Positions 19,122 to 27,445 of a stretch of DNA of 47,173 nt are shown one piece after another. How positions within the stretch are numbered: the first letter of the stretch is position 1; each line of letters starts with the position of its first letter. This DNA is from Paracoccaceae bacterium (GTDB lineage Bacteria > Pseudomonadota > Alphaproteobacteria > Rhodobacterales > Rhodobacteraceae). Both the position numbers and the translations under genes were made by a program. The stretch is taken from assembly GCA_027486345.1 (NCBI GenBank), contig JAIXPH010000027.1, positions 1-47,173 on the forward strand. The letters run 5' to 3'. The notes beneath the pieces were generated by a model that had not been told where the DNA came from, did no database searches, and saw only the letters and a program-made list of their open reading frames with translations.

Positions 19122-19148
19122 TTAGCACTCGCATCAAGTGAGTGCTAA
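19122..19148 (-). promoter_or_regulatory. CIRCE operator (HrcA binding site)
   Basis: TTAGCACTC (19122-19130), nine bases, then GAGTGCTAA (19140-19148) is a perfect copy of the CIRCE consensus TTAGCACTC-N9-GAGTGCTAA. It lies at the very start of the predicted groESL transcript, 36 bases before groES, so HrcA would block transcription except during heat shock. Confidence 0.97.
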
Positions 19149-19156
19149 CGAGGCGA

Positions 19157-19185
19157 TAGGTAGGCATGACCTCGGCGCGTGTCAA
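19157..19185 (-). promoter_or_regulatory. groESL promoter, sigma-70 type
   Basis: On the minus strand, TTGACA (19180-19185) and TACCTA (19157-19162) are 17 bases apart. The predicted start, near 19150, falls at the outer edge of the CIRCE element, consistent with repression by HrcA. The -35 is perfect and the -10 imperfect. Confidence 0.7.
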
Positions 19186-19356
19186 CACCTCTGCCAACGC
19201 TTTCATGTGATTGTCACGGGCGGCCCTAATGCCCGTGGCGCGCGGCCTGTTGCCGCAACGCAGCATCGACCGGGCGCATCGGTGGCTGCGGGCGTGACAA
19301 GTGCCTGCGGCTGACCTATACACCGCGCAAAATTCCAACATTCAAAGGCGCAACCC

Positions 19357-20277
19357 ATGACCATCAAGGTTTTCGGCCACAAATCTCCCGACACCGACTC
19401 CACCGGATCGCCCATCATCTGGGCGTGGTATCTGTCCGAGGTGAAGGGCACCCCCGCCGCCCCCGTCCTGCTGGGCGAGCCGAACACCGAAGCGGCCTTC
19501 GTGCTGCGCCATTGGGGTCTGGACAAGCCCGCGATCATTTCAGACGTGACCGCCGATGATACCGTGGTGATCGTGGACACCAACAACCCCGCCGAACTGC
19601 CGCCCTCGATCAATGACGCCAAGATCACCGGCATCATCGACCACCACATGCTGGTGGGCGGGATCAAGACCAAGAACCCGATCGACATCACCATCCGCCC
19701 GCTGGCCTGCACCGCCACCATCATGCATGACCTGATGGGGCCCGATGTCGCCAAGGCACCGAAGGCGATCAAGGGCGCGATGCTCTCCTGCATCCTGTCC
19801 GACACGCTGGAGTTCCGCTCGCCCACCACCACCGCGCATGACCGCGCCGTGGCGGAATCGCTGGCCGCCGATCTGGGCGTGAACATCGCCGAACTGGCGA
19901 CCGCGATGTTCGAGGCGAAGTCCGACGTTTCGGCGTTTTCCGATGCGGCGCTGCTGCGGATGGATTCCAAGGAATACAACGTCGCGGGCAAGGAACTGCG
20001 CGTCTCGGTCCTTGAAACCACCGCGCCCAAGGTCGTGCTGGACCGCAAGGACAGCCTGATGGCCTCGATGGTGGATGTGGCGAAAGAGGATGGCGCGGAT
20101 CAGGTGCTCTTGTTCGTGGTGGACATCATCCGCGAAGAGGCCACGCTGCTGGTCCCGAACGATCTGGTGAAACAGATGGCCGAGGCGTCGTTTGGCTGCA
20201 CCGTCACCGGCGATACCGTCGTGCTGCCGGGCATCATGAGCCGCAAGAAGCAGATCATCCCGGCGTTGAAGCTGTGA
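19357..20277 (+). CDS. ppaC: Manganese-dependent (family II) inorganic pyrophosphatase
   Basis: Cytoplasmic enzyme that hydrolyses pyrophosphate and pulls biosynthetic reactions forward. The 306 residues are normal for family II, which is unrelated to the common PpA type. The metal ligands are in GHKSPDTDST near the N terminus (H8, D12, D14) and in the DHH motif at 95-97. The C-terminal DHHA2 domain ends GIMSRKKQIIPALK, with the substrate-binding SRKKQ. It is a single gene, divergent from groESL, with a hairpin terminator at 20299-20328. Confidence 0.95.
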   Translation: MTIKVFGHKSPDTDSTGSPIIWAWYLSEVKGTPAAPVLLGEPNTEAAFVLRHWGLDKPAIISDVTADDTVVIVDTNNPAELPPSINDAKITGIIDHHMLVGGIKTKNPIDITIRPLACTATIMHDLMGPDVAKAPKAIKGAMLSCILSDTLEFRSPTTTAHDRAVAESLAADLGVNIAELATAMFEAKSDVSAFSDAALLRMDSKEYNVAGKELRVSVLETTAPKVVLDRKDSLMASMVDVAKEDGADQVLLFVVDIIREEATLLVPNDLVKQMAEASFGCTVTGDTVVLPGIMSRKKQIIPALKL

Positions 20278-20298
20278 TCCTTCGCGGACGGTAAGATG

Positions 20299-20328
20299 AA
20301 GCGCGCGCGGCGAAGGCTGCGCGCGTTT
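20299..20328 (+). terminator. Probable terminator of ppaC
   Basis: AAGCGCGCGC (20299-20308) pairs with GCGCGCGTTT (20319-20328), 10 bp with one G-T wobble around a 10-base loop; TCTCATT follows. It begins 22 bases after the stop codon. Confidence 0.55.
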
Positions 20329-20347
20329 CTCATTGCAGCGGTCTCAG

Positions 20348-20373
20348 TCGCGCGGGGCAAGCGACCCGCGCGA
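20348..20373. repeat. Perfect 9-bp inverted repeat
   Basis: TCGCGCGGG (20348-20356) pairs with CCCGCGCGA (20365-20373) around eight bases. It is the second of several hairpins in the 393-base gap between ppaC and the HAD gene. Confidence 0.6.
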
Positions 20374-20400
20374 GCCGCAACGCCAGCCCCATGCCCGCCC

Positions 20401-20459
20401 GTGCGCCCCGTGCACGGGCCGCGCCCGCCCTGCGGGGGGCGGGCGCGCAAGGGGCGCAC
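20401..20459. repeat. Nested GC-rich inverted repeats
   Basis: An outer pair GTGCGCCCC (20401-20409) and GGGGCGCAC (20451-20459) encloses an inner pair GCGCCCGCC (20421-20429) and GGCGGGCGC (20438-20446). Both are perfect 9-bp pairs, and the internal bulge contains the palindrome CCGTGCACGG. No gene could be supported in this stretch on either strand. Confidence 0.65.
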
Positions 20460-20545
20460 CCGCCGGGCGGTCACGACCCGTGCCTGACGCCGTGGAATTG
20501 CTGAACACCCCTTGCGGCTTCGTTGCCTCAGCCGCAATCGGACCG

Positions 20546-20572
20546 GCGGAAAGGTCCACAGGACCTTTCCGC
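20546..20572. repeat. Perfect 12-bp hairpin with ACA loop
   Basis: GCGGAAAGGTCC (20546-20557) pairs with GGACCTTTCCGC (20561-20572) around three bases. It lies 98 bases before the HAD gene start. There is no T run. It is the longest perfect stem seen in the window with so short a loop. Confidence 0.8.
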
Positions 20573-20670
20573 GTCGGCCCTCACGCCCACCTTTTGACGT
20601 CCATCCTCTTTCGCGTTCACCCCCCGCCGCAAATCGCGTATCCCTGCCTCACCCATCCCCCGGAGCTACC

Positions 20671-21552
20671 ATGACCCAGATCATCACGCACCTTGCCGAC
20701 ATCGCCCCCCGCTATACGGCGGTGTTCTGTGACCTCTGGGGATGCCTGCACAACGGCAAGGAACCCTTTGCCGCGGCCGTCGCCGCGCTGCGGGCCTTCA
20801 AGGCGCAGGGGGGGACGGTGCTTCTCCTCACCAACTCGCCGCGCCCCAAACCGTCGGTCATCGCGCAACTGGACCGCATCGGCGTGCCGCGGGATGCGTG
20901 GGATGAGATCGTCTCTTCGGGCGACGCCACCCAGATCGCACTGGCGCAGGGTGCCATAGGACCGCGTGTGCACCACATAGGTGCGGCAAAGGACGACTCC
21001 TTCTTCACCGACTACCCGGCCGACATCGCCGCCCAGATGCAAGCCGTCACCCGCGTCCCGATGGATCAGGCCGATGGCATCCTGTGCACCGGATTGGCGG
21101 ATGACACGGTGGAAACGCCCGACGACTACCGGGGCAAGTTGCTGATGGGCAAGACGCTGGGCCTGACCCTGCTGTGCGCCAATCCCGATCTGATCGTCGA
21201 TCTGGGCGAAACCCGGCTCTATTGCGCGGGCACCCTGGCGGCGGAATATGAGAAACTGGGTGGCAAGGCGATGTACTTCGGCAAGCCCCATCCCCCGATC
21301 TATGACCTCGCCCGCCAGAAACTGGCGTCCCTGACGGGGAACGACGACCACCGCATCCTCTGCATCGGCGACGGCATCGGCACCGACATCCGCGGCGCGG
21401 CAGGTGAGGGGCTGGACGCGCTGTTCGTGACCGGCGGCATCGCGGCGGCGGAATTCGGCGATGACCCGGCCCATCCCGATCCATCCCGCCTCAAGGTCTG
21501 GCTCGCGGCGCAGGCCCTGTCCCCGGACTACGCCATCGGCCTGCTGCGCTGA
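20671..21552 (+). CDS. HAD-superfamily hydrolase, TIGR01459 type
   Basis: A 293-residue class IIA HAD phosphatase related to NagD and pyridoxal phosphatases. The nucleophile motif is AVFCDLWGCLHNG with D21. The second motif is VLLLTNSPRPK, and the metal-binding ILCIGDGIGTDIRGA lies near the end, shortly before GLDALFVTGG. The TIGR01459 subfamily is frequent in alphaproteobacteria and has no assigned substrate. The ATG at 20671 is preceded by CGGAG. The gene stands alone between the hairpin-rich gap and an AT-richer promoter region for maoC. Confidence 0.88.
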   Translation: MTQIITHLADIAPRYTAVFCDLWGCLHNGKEPFAAAVAALRAFKAQGGTVLLLTNSPRPKPSVIAQLDRIGVPRDAWDEIVSSGDATQIALAQGAIGPRVHHIGAAKDDSFFTDYPADIAAQMQAVTRVPMDQADGILCTGLADDTVETPDDYRGKLLMGKTLGLTLLCANPDLIVDLGETRLYCAGTLAAEYEKLGGKAMYFGKPHPPIYDLARQKLASLTGNDDHRILCIGDGIGTDIRGAAGEGLDALFVTGGIAAAEFGDDPAHPDPSRLKVWLAAQALSPDYAIGLLR

Positions 21553-21670
21553 AATCACGCAGCAACAAAATTACCAATACCGATGCATTTTGGATAATTT
21601 CTTGCGCGCAGGAATTGCGCCGCACTGCGGCATCGTCTATGGTCCCTGCAAGCAATCACGGGATTCGGTC

Positions 21671-22126
21671 ATGTTCGCCAGAGCCATCGACAACCAACCG
21701 CGCGGCACGGTCTGCATCGAAGAGATCGAGGTCGGGATGACCCGCCACCTGTTCAAGACGGTGACCGACCGCGACATCGAGATGTTCGCAGAGGTCTCGA
21801 CCGACCGGAACCCTGTGCATCTGGACGAATCCTATGCGCAGGACACCATCTTTCAGGGGCGGATCGCGCATGGAATGCTGACGGCTGGCTTGATTTCGGC
21901 GGTCATCGGGGAACAGCTTCCCGGCCATGGCACGGTCTATCTGGGCCAAAGCCTGAAGTTCATGGCCCCCGTCCGCCCCGGCGATACCGTCCGTGCCGAG
22001 GTGAAAGTGACCGCCATCGACCATGCCAAGCGGCGCGTCACCCTTGAAACCCACTGCGCCGTGGGTAATACGGTCGTCCTGAAGGGCGAGGCGCTGGTTC
22101 TGGCACCGAGCCGCAAGTTCGACTGA
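21671..22126 (+). CDS. MaoC-type (R)-specific enoyl-CoA hydratase
   Basis: A 151-residue hot-dog fold protein. The hydratase-2 motif is at DRNPVHLD, with catalytic D45 and H50 spaced as in PhaJ, followed by GRIAHGMLTAGLISA. These enzymes hydrate trans-2-enoyl-CoA to (R)-3-hydroxyacyl-CoA, often feeding polyhydroxyalkanoate synthesis or serving acyl-CoA metabolism. No other lipid gene is adjacent, so the pathway is open. The 118 bases upstream are AT-rich (TTTTGGATAATTTC) and probably hold its promoter. ribF follows after 29 bases, separated by a short GGGGC/GCCCC hairpin (22128-22141). Confidence 0.9.
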   Translation: MFARAIDNQPRGTVCIEEIEVGMTRHLFKTVTDRDIEMFAEVSTDRNPVHLDESYAQDTIFQGRIAHGMLTAGLISAVIGEQLPGHGTVYLGQSLKFMAPVRPGDTVRAEVKVTAIDHAKRRVTLETHCAVGNTVVLKGEALVLAPSRKFD

Positions 22127-22155
22127 CGGGGCACAGGCCCCGCGCCCGGGGTAAG

Positions 22156-23079
22156 ATGCGGCATCATCATCACTGGCAGGATCTGACGGCAGAGGCGCGC
22201 GGTGCCTCGGTCGCCATGGGCAATTTCGACGGCGTGCATCTGGGCCATCGGTCGGTGATCGACCTCGCACGGGGGCAGGGGCGCTTGGGTGTCGTGACCT
22301 TTGAACCCCACCCGCGCCAGTTCTTTGCCCCCCATGCCCGGGCCTTCCGGCTGATGAACCCCGAAGCCCGGGCGAATCGTTTGGCCAAACTGGACGTCGC
22401 CGATCTTTATGAATTGCCCTTCGACGCGGCGCTGGCTGGCCTCTCACCCGAAGGATTTGCCGCCGATGTGCTGGTCGCCGGGCTTGGGGTGCGCCATGTC
22501 GTGGTGGGCGCTGATTTCTGTTTCGGCAAAGGCCGCAGCGGCAGCGTGCAGGATCTGCAGGCGTTGGGGGCACGGTTCGGCTTTGGTGTCACCGTCGCGC
22601 CCCTTCTGGCGGTGAATGGGACCGAGGTCTCGTCCAGTGCGATCCGCGTGGCGCTGACCGAAGGCCGTCCCCGTGACGCCGCGGCCATGCTGGGCCATTG
22701 GCACCGGATCGAGGGCGAGGTGATCCACGGTGAAAAGCGCGGGCGACAGTTGGGCTATCCGACGGCAAACATGTCGGTGGACGGGCTGCACCTGCCGCGC
22801 CTTGGCGTCTATGCGGTCAAGGTCGATATCCTGACGGGCCCACAGGCGGGCAGCCACATCGGCGCGGCCAGCCTTGGCGTGCGGCCGATGTTCGGGGAAA
22901 ACGTGCCCAATCTGGAAACCCACCTCTTCGATTTCGCGGGCGATCTCTATGGCCAACATCTGTCGATCGGCTTTGTCGATTACCTGCGCCCCGAGATGAA
23001 GTTCGACGGGCTGCAAGCGCTGATCGACCAGATGGACGCCGATTGCCGCCGTGCGCGGGACATTCTTGCCGCGCTCTGA
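22156..23079 (+). CDS. ribF: Bifunctional riboflavin kinase / FAD synthetase
   Basis: Converts riboflavin to FMN and FMN to FAD. The 307 residues are normal. The N-terminal adenylyltransferase domain (about 1-185) has MGNFDGVHLGH and, near its end, TEVSSSAIRVAL. The C-terminal flavokinase domain (about 185-305) has KRGRQLGYPTANM. The start MRHHHHWQDL contains a natural four-histidine run. Its product depends on riboflavin supplied either by synthesis or by the RibN-type transporter at 14500, although the two genes are not linked and I see no FMN riboswitch here. Confidence 0.95.
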   Translation: MRHHHHWQDLTAEARGASVAMGNFDGVHLGHRSVIDLARGQGRLGVVTFEPHPRQFFAPHARAFRLMNPEARANRLAKLDVADLYELPFDAALAGLSPEGFAADVLVAGLGVRHVVVGADFCFGKGRSGSVQDLQALGARFGFGVTVAPLLAVNGTEVSSSAIRVALTEGRPRDAAAMLGHWHRIEGEVIHGEKRGRQLGYPTANMSVDGLHLPRLGVYAVKVDILTGPQAGSHIGAASLGVRPMFGENVPNLETHLFDFAGDLYGQHLSIGFVDYLRPEMKFDGLQALIDQMDADCRRARDILAAL

Positions 23080-23117
23080 CGGCGGTTCTGCGAAGGCCCG
23101 GGAACCGACGCCGTGAG

Positions 23118-23163
23118 CTGATCCGTCACAGACGGATCGGCCCGCAGATTTTTCGCAGAAAAA
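23118..23163. repeat. Two tandem hairpins with 3-base loops after ribF
   Basis: CTGATCCGTC (23118-23127) pairs with GACGGATCGG (23131-23140), 10 bp with one T-G wobble and loop ACA. TTTTTC (23149-23154) pairs with GAAAAA (23158-23163), loop GCA. They fill the gap between ribF and the YcgN-type gene. The second could act as a weak terminator signal for ribF. Confidence 0.6.
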
Positions 23164-23213
23164 CCATTGCCCCCGCTTCCCTTTCGCGCGGGGAACGCGC
23201 ACCTTCCGCCATC

Positions 23214-23669
23214 ATGACCGACACGCTGCGCCCCCGCTTCTGGGAAACCGTCCCGCTGACCAAGATGACCGCCCCCGAATGGGAGGCGCTTTGCGATGGC
23301 TGCGGCAAATGCTGCCTGAACAAGATCGAGTACGAGGACACGGGCGAGGTGGAATACACCCGCGTGGCCTGTCGATTGCTGGACGGGGCAACCTGCCAGT
23401 GTTCGCAATATCCGATCCGGCATCAGTTCGTGCCCGATTGCGTGATCCTGTCGCCCAAGACCCTGCCCAAGATCGCCTATTGGATGCCCAAGACCTGCGC
23501 CTACAAACTGCTATGGGAAGACAAAACCCTGCCTGACTGGCACCCGTTGGTGACCGGTGATCCCGAAAGCACCCACAAAGCCGGGAAATCCGTGCGCGGC
23601 CGGACCATCCCGGAATATGAGGTCGATGAGGATGATTGGGACGATTACATCATCCAAGGGGACTCGTGA
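23214..23669 (+). CDS. YcgN-family cysteine-cluster protein (UPF0260)
   Basis: A 151-residue protein of the YcgN/UPF0260 family. It begins MTDTLRPRFWETVPL and carries a cysteine cluster CDGCGKCCLNK near residue 28, plus further cysteines in CRLLDGATCQCSQYPIR and FVPDCV; such clusters suggest metal or iron-sulfur binding. The C terminus is acidic. The molecular role is unknown. It is followed directly by the threonine aldolase gene (TGATG), so they are coupled. Confidence 0.88.
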   Translation: MTDTLRPRFWETVPLTKMTAPEWEALCDGCGKCCLNKIEYEDTGEVEYTRVACRLLDGATCQCSQYPIRHQFVPDCVILSPKTLPKIAYWMPKTCAYKLLWEDKTLPDWHPLVTGDPESTHKAGKSVRGRTIPEYEVDEDDWDDYIIQGDS

Positions 23670-24703
23670 TGTTCTTCGCCTCTGACAACACCTCGGGTGT
23701 GCCTGCCGAAATCCTTGCCGCGCTGAATCGCGCCAATGAAGGCTATGCCCGTGGCTATGGCGGCGATGAGATCATGGTGCGAGTGCGCGACCACCTGCGC
23801 GCGGTGTTTGACGCCCCCGAGGCGGCCGTTCACCTCGTGGCCACAGGCACGGCGGCCAATGCGCTGGCCTTGGCGACGCTGACCCCGCCATGGGGGGCCG
23901 TGTTCTGCCACCGTCACGCCCATATTGCCGAGGATGAATGCGGCGCGCCGGAGTTTTATTCCAACGGCGCAAAGCTGGCGCTGATCGACGGCGCCCATGG
24001 CAAGATCACCCCTGCCGCGCTGGCCGAGGCGCTGGCCACCACCGGCGCATCCGGCGTGCATGGCGTCCAGCGCGGGGCGCTGTCCTTGACCAATGTGACA
24101 GAGGCGGGGACGGTCTACACCCCCGCTGAGATTGCCGCATTGACCAAGCTTGCCAAGGGTTATGGCCTGCCCTGCCATCTGGACGGCGCGCGCTTTGCCA
24201 ATGCCCTGATGGCCACCGGGTCGACGCCCGCCGAGATGACATGGAAAGCGGGCATCGACGCGGTGTCCTTTGGGGGCACCAAGAACGGCCTGCTGGGGGT
24301 CGAGGCGGTGATCTTCTTCGATCCGGCCAAGGCCTGGGAGTTCGAGTTGCGGCGCAAGCGGGGCGGGCATCTCTTTTCCAAGCACCGCTATCTGTCGGCG
24401 CAGATGGAGGCTTACCTTGAGCACGACCTGTGGCTACGCCTTGCCAGTCATGCCAACGCCATGGGCGCGCGACTGGCGCAGGGGCTGCTGGCCATTCCCG
24501 GCGTGGCGCTGACCCATCCTTCGCAGGCCAACATGATCTTCGCCAACTGGTCGCAGGGCGGGCATGCCCGCCTGCAAGCGGCGGGGGCGATGTATTACGA
24601 CCTGCGCCCCCTGCCCGATGGTCGTGAGACCGCACGTCTGGTGGCCTCTTGGTCCACCACGACAGAAGATGTGGACAGCTTCCTATCGGCGCTGCGTGGC
24701 TAA
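23669..24703 (+). CDS. Low-specificity L-threonine aldolase
   Basis: PLP enzyme that splits L-threonine or allo-threonine into glycine and acetaldehyde. The 344 residues start MFFASDNTSGVPAEIL; family features are HAHIAEDECGAPEF, the PLP-phosphate and ring contacts around HLDGARFANAL, and the Schiff-base lysine K205 in FGGTKNG. It shares one base with the preceding YcgN-type gene. Its end overlaps the convergent isomerase gene by 4 bases. Confidence 0.92.
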   Translation: MFFASDNTSGVPAEILAALNRANEGYARGYGGDEIMVRVRDHLRAVFDAPEAAVHLVATGTAANALALATLTPPWGAVFCHRHAHIAEDECGAPEFYSNGAKLALIDGAHGKITPAALAEALATTGASGVHGVQRGALSLTNVTEAGTVYTPAEIAALTKLAKGYGLPCHLDGARFANALMATGSTPAEMTWKAGIDAVSFGGTKNGLLGVEAVIFFDPAKAWEFELRRKRGGHLFSKHRYLSAQMEAYLEHDLWLRLASHANAMGARLAQGLLAIPGVALTHPSQANMIFANWSQGGHARLQAAGAMYYDLRPLPDGRETARLVASWSTTTEDVDSFLSALRG

Positions 24704-25296
24704 AGCGCGCCAGACAAGAACAGATCCAGATCGTCCAGCCGGTCCTGCCCCCAGAACAACTGGTCCCCGACGACAAAGAACGGCACGCCGAACACGCCCT
24801 TGCTGACGGCCTCTTCCAGATTGGCGGCATAGGTCTCTGCCGCCATCAGCATGCCACGATCCGCCACTTTGGGATCAAACCCATGCGCCGCAAGGGCGGC
24901 ACCAATCACCTCATCGTCGGAGATATCTTTGCCCTCGGCCCACATGGCCCGTGCGATGGCAACGGCAAACCCCGTCACATCACCGCCACCCGCCGCCTGC
25001 GCGGCGATCAGCGCGTAAGCGGCTGGCGCAGGATTGGCGCTGCGAAACATTGGCTCTGGGTCCAGCGGCAATCCGAGCCTCTTGGCCGTACGCACCCGAT
25101 CCTGCGTGGCATAGGCGTTGCGCGACGGATGCCGCTCCGCCCGCACCTTGCCCCCCGTCCGGGGGAACAGCGCCATCGCGTCCAGCGGGCGATAGACCAG
25201 GGTCGCCCCATGCCGTGCCGCAATCTCGGCCGGGCGACGTCCGGCGAGGTAGACATAGGGCGATTGCAGCGCCAAGAAGTAATCGACCTGCACCAT
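24700..25296 (-). CDS. DsbA-family protein, 2-hydroxychromene-2-carboxylate isomerase type
   Basis: A 198-residue kappa-class glutathione transferase-like protein. It starts MVQVDYFLALQSPYVYLA, with the SPY serine typical of 2-hydroxychromene-2-carboxylate isomerases in place of a CXXC motif, and ends with the cis-proline region GVFGVPFFVVGDQLFWGQD. The named reaction belongs to naphthalene breakdown, but no other catabolic gene is near, so this is probably a general GSH-dependent isomerase. It overlaps the threonine aldolase stop by 4 bases tail-to-tail and is divergent from prs. Confidence 0.85.
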   Translation of the reverse strand: MVQVDYFLALQSPYVYLAGRRPAEIAARHGATLVYRPLDAMALFPRTGGKVRAERHPSRNAYATQDRVRTAKRLGLPLDPEPMFRSANPAPAAYALIAAQAAGGGDVTGFAVAIARAMWAEGKDISDDEVIGAALAAHGFDPKVADRGMLMAAETYAANLEEAVSKGVFGVPFFVVGDQLFWGQDRLDDLDLFLSGAL

Positions 25297-25386
25297 TTTC
25301 CGGCCCCCGACTTACGCGACATTCCCAAGACCGTAGCGCGGTGCTAAGGCACAACCAACCCGAATCCGAAGGCCCCGGAGACACAT

Positions 25387-26406
25387 ATGCCCGCCATCAC
25401 CGAGCCGAAGCTCATTTCCGGCAACGCGAACCTCACGCTTGCCAAATCCATCGCCCGCCGCATGTCGATGCACCGCGGCATGTCGGTCAACCTCGTCGAT
25501 GCGCGGGTGGAACGCTTCAACGATCAGGAAATCTTCGTCGAGGTGTACGAGAACGTGCGCGGCGAGGACATGTATGTCATCCAGCCCACCTCGAACCCGG
25601 CCAACGACAACCTGATGGAACTGCTGATCATCGCCGATGCGCTGCGTAGGTCGTCGGCAGATCGTATCACAGCCGTGATCCCCTATTTCGGCTACGCCCG
25701 TCAGGACCGCCGCGCCAAGGCCCGCACGCCCATCAGTGCAAAACTGGTGGCGAACCTGCTGACCCGCGCCGGGATTGACCGCGTGCTGACGCTGGATCTG
25801 CATGCCGCGCAAATTCAGGGCTTCTTCGACATCCCGGTGGACAACCTTTACGCCAGCCCGGTCTTCGCGCTGGACATCGAGCATCACTTCAAGGGCCAGA
25901 TGGAAGATCTGATGATCGTCTCGCCCGACGTGGGCGGCGTGGCGCGCGCGCGGGAATTGGCCAAGCGGATCAATGCGCCCTTGTCCATCGTGGACAAGCG
26001 CCGCGAAAAAGCGGGCGAAGTGGCGGAAATGACCGTAATCGGCAATGTCGCGGGCAAGAAGTGCATCATCGTCGATGACATCTGCGACACGGCCGGCACG
26101 CTCTGCAAAGCCGCCGAAGTGCTGATCGAAAACGGCGCGCTTGAGGTGCACAGCTACATCACCCACGGTGTCCTTTCCGGCCCGGCGGTGGAACGCGTGT
26201 CAAAATCGGTGATGAAGTCTTTGGTCATCACCGATTCCATCGAACCGACCGACGCTGTGAAATCCTGCAAGAACATCCGCATCGTCCCGACCGCCCCGAT
26301 GTTCGCCCAGGCGATCCTGAACATCTGGAATGGCACCTCGGTCTCGTCGCTGTTCGAGACCGATACCTTGGTGCCGATCTATGAGGGCATGTACCAGCGG
26401 GGCTGA
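25387..26406 (+). CDS. prs: Ribose-phosphate pyrophosphokinase
   Basis: Makes PRPP from ribose 5-phosphate and ATP, the precursor for purines, pyrimidines, histidine and tryptophan. At 339 residues it is somewhat longer than the E. coli enzyme (315). Visible motifs are [15 protein letters not shown], the flexible-loop region [16 protein letters not shown], the metal-binding [12 protein letters not shown], and the PRPP loop [11 protein letters not shown] near residue 230. It is a single gene, preceded by GAGACACAT. It links functionally with purEK at 12192 and hisC at 44827, though not in one operon. Confidence 0.96.
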   Translation: MPAITEPKLISGNANLTLAKSIARRMSMHRGMSVNLVDARVERFNDQEIFVEVYENVRGEDMYVIQPTSNPANDNLMELLIIADALRRSSADRITAVIPYFGYARQDRRAKARTPISAKLVANLLTRAGIDRVLTLDLHAAQIQGFFDIPVDNLYASPVFALDIEHHFKGQMEDLMIVSPDVGGVARARELAKRINAPLSIVDKRREKAGEVAEMTVIGNVAGKKCIIVDDICDTAGTLCKAAEVLIENGALEVHSYITHGVLSGPAVERVSKSVMKSLVITDSIEPTDAVKSCKNIRIVPTAPMFAQAILNIWNGTSVSSLFETDTLVPIYEGMYQRG

Positions 26407-26496
26407 TGCCGGAAAGCGGTGCTTTTCGTGCCGCAAATCTGCGCGATTTGTCCCGTATCCCTGCGCCCGTGATTTTGCGGGTTCAGGGAGTGCCTC

Positions 26497-27441
26497 ATGG
26501 TCGATATCGCGGGTCCACGGATCAGCACGGTCGAGAACGGTAGGCGTTTTGGGCTGGTTGGCGCGGAACGTCTGCTGTTCACGCTTTTGTCGGCACTTGC
26601 TGTTGCGGCATTCATTCTGCCCGTTGCGCTGGAACGGGTGGTGGTTTGGCGGGATTTTCTGCCCGGTGTGTTCTTGTGCCTCGCATTGATGGGGGTTGGT
26701 CTTTATGCCCGCTATCGGATTGGCGCGCTGCGGCTATCGGTGGCAGCGGTCGGGGTGGGCCTGTTCATGGGCTTCTCGACCCTGCTGACCGTGCTGATCT
26801 TTGCGTTGTTCCCACTGCATAACCCGGTCATCGACCCATGGCTGATCGCGGCAGACGCAGTTTTTGGCTTTCATTGGGCGACGTTCGTCATCGCTCTGGC
26901 TGAATATCCTGCCCTGATGCGCGCGCTCGCTGTGCTTTACAACGCTGCCGTGCCGTTGCTTTTGGCGATCGTCGTCCTGTTGGGGGCACTGGGGCGCATT
27001 GAGGCGCTGCACCGTATGTTGATGGTGGGTTTGGTAACACTGATCGTCACTGTTGCGATCTGGTGGTGTTTTCCGTCCATCGGGCCATCGGCCTACCAGA
27101 CCGTCCCGCAAGAAATCGCGGTGTCTATCAATCTGGTGTTTGCCGCCGATGCAGGAGCCTTGTTGCGCCAACTGGTAGAGGACGGCCCCGAAGTCATCAG
27201 CAAGGATGTCGTCGTCGGTGTCGTGGCCTTTCCGTCATACCACACGGTCATGGCCTGCATGGTGGTGTGGTACACCCGCCGGACTTTTACCTTTCCATTG
27301 GGTCTGGCACTGGGCGTCGCCATGGTTCCTGCGATTTTATCGCATGGCGGGCATAACATGACAGACGTGCTGGGTGGCCTCGCGCTGTTCATGCTGACCG
27401 CCTTTGGTGCAGCGCGCCTATTGCCGGACCCGGCGCGCTAA
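26497..27441 (+). CDS. PAP2-superfamily membrane phosphatase
   Basis: A 314-residue integral membrane protein with about six to eight hydrophobic segments. The acid phosphatase signature appears as FPSYHT and, downstream, SHGGHNMTDVLGG, corresponding to PSGH and SRXXXXXHXXXD motifs. Members dephosphorylate lipids such as phosphatidic acid or undecaprenyl pyrophosphate. AGGGAG lies 8 bases before the ATG. By eye the codon use is less GC-biased than in its neighbours, hinting at acquisition. The stop is 4 bases from the convergent lectin gene. Confidence 0.83.
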   Translation: MVDIAGPRISTVENGRRFGLVGAERLLFTLLSALAVAAFILPVALERVVVWRDFLPGVFLCLALMGVGLYARYRIGALRLSVAAVGVGLFMGFSTLLTVLIFALFPLHNPVIDPWLIAADAVFGFHWATFVIALAEYPALMRALAVLYNAAVPLLLAIVVLLGALGRIEALHRMLMVGLVTLIVTVAIWWCFPSIGPSAYQTVPQEIAVSINLVFAADAGALLRQLVEDGPEVISKDVVVGVVAFPSYHTVMACMVVWYTRRTFTFPLGLALGVAMVPAILSHGGHNMTDVLGGLALFMLTAFGAARLLPDPAR

Positions 27442-27445
27442 GCAG

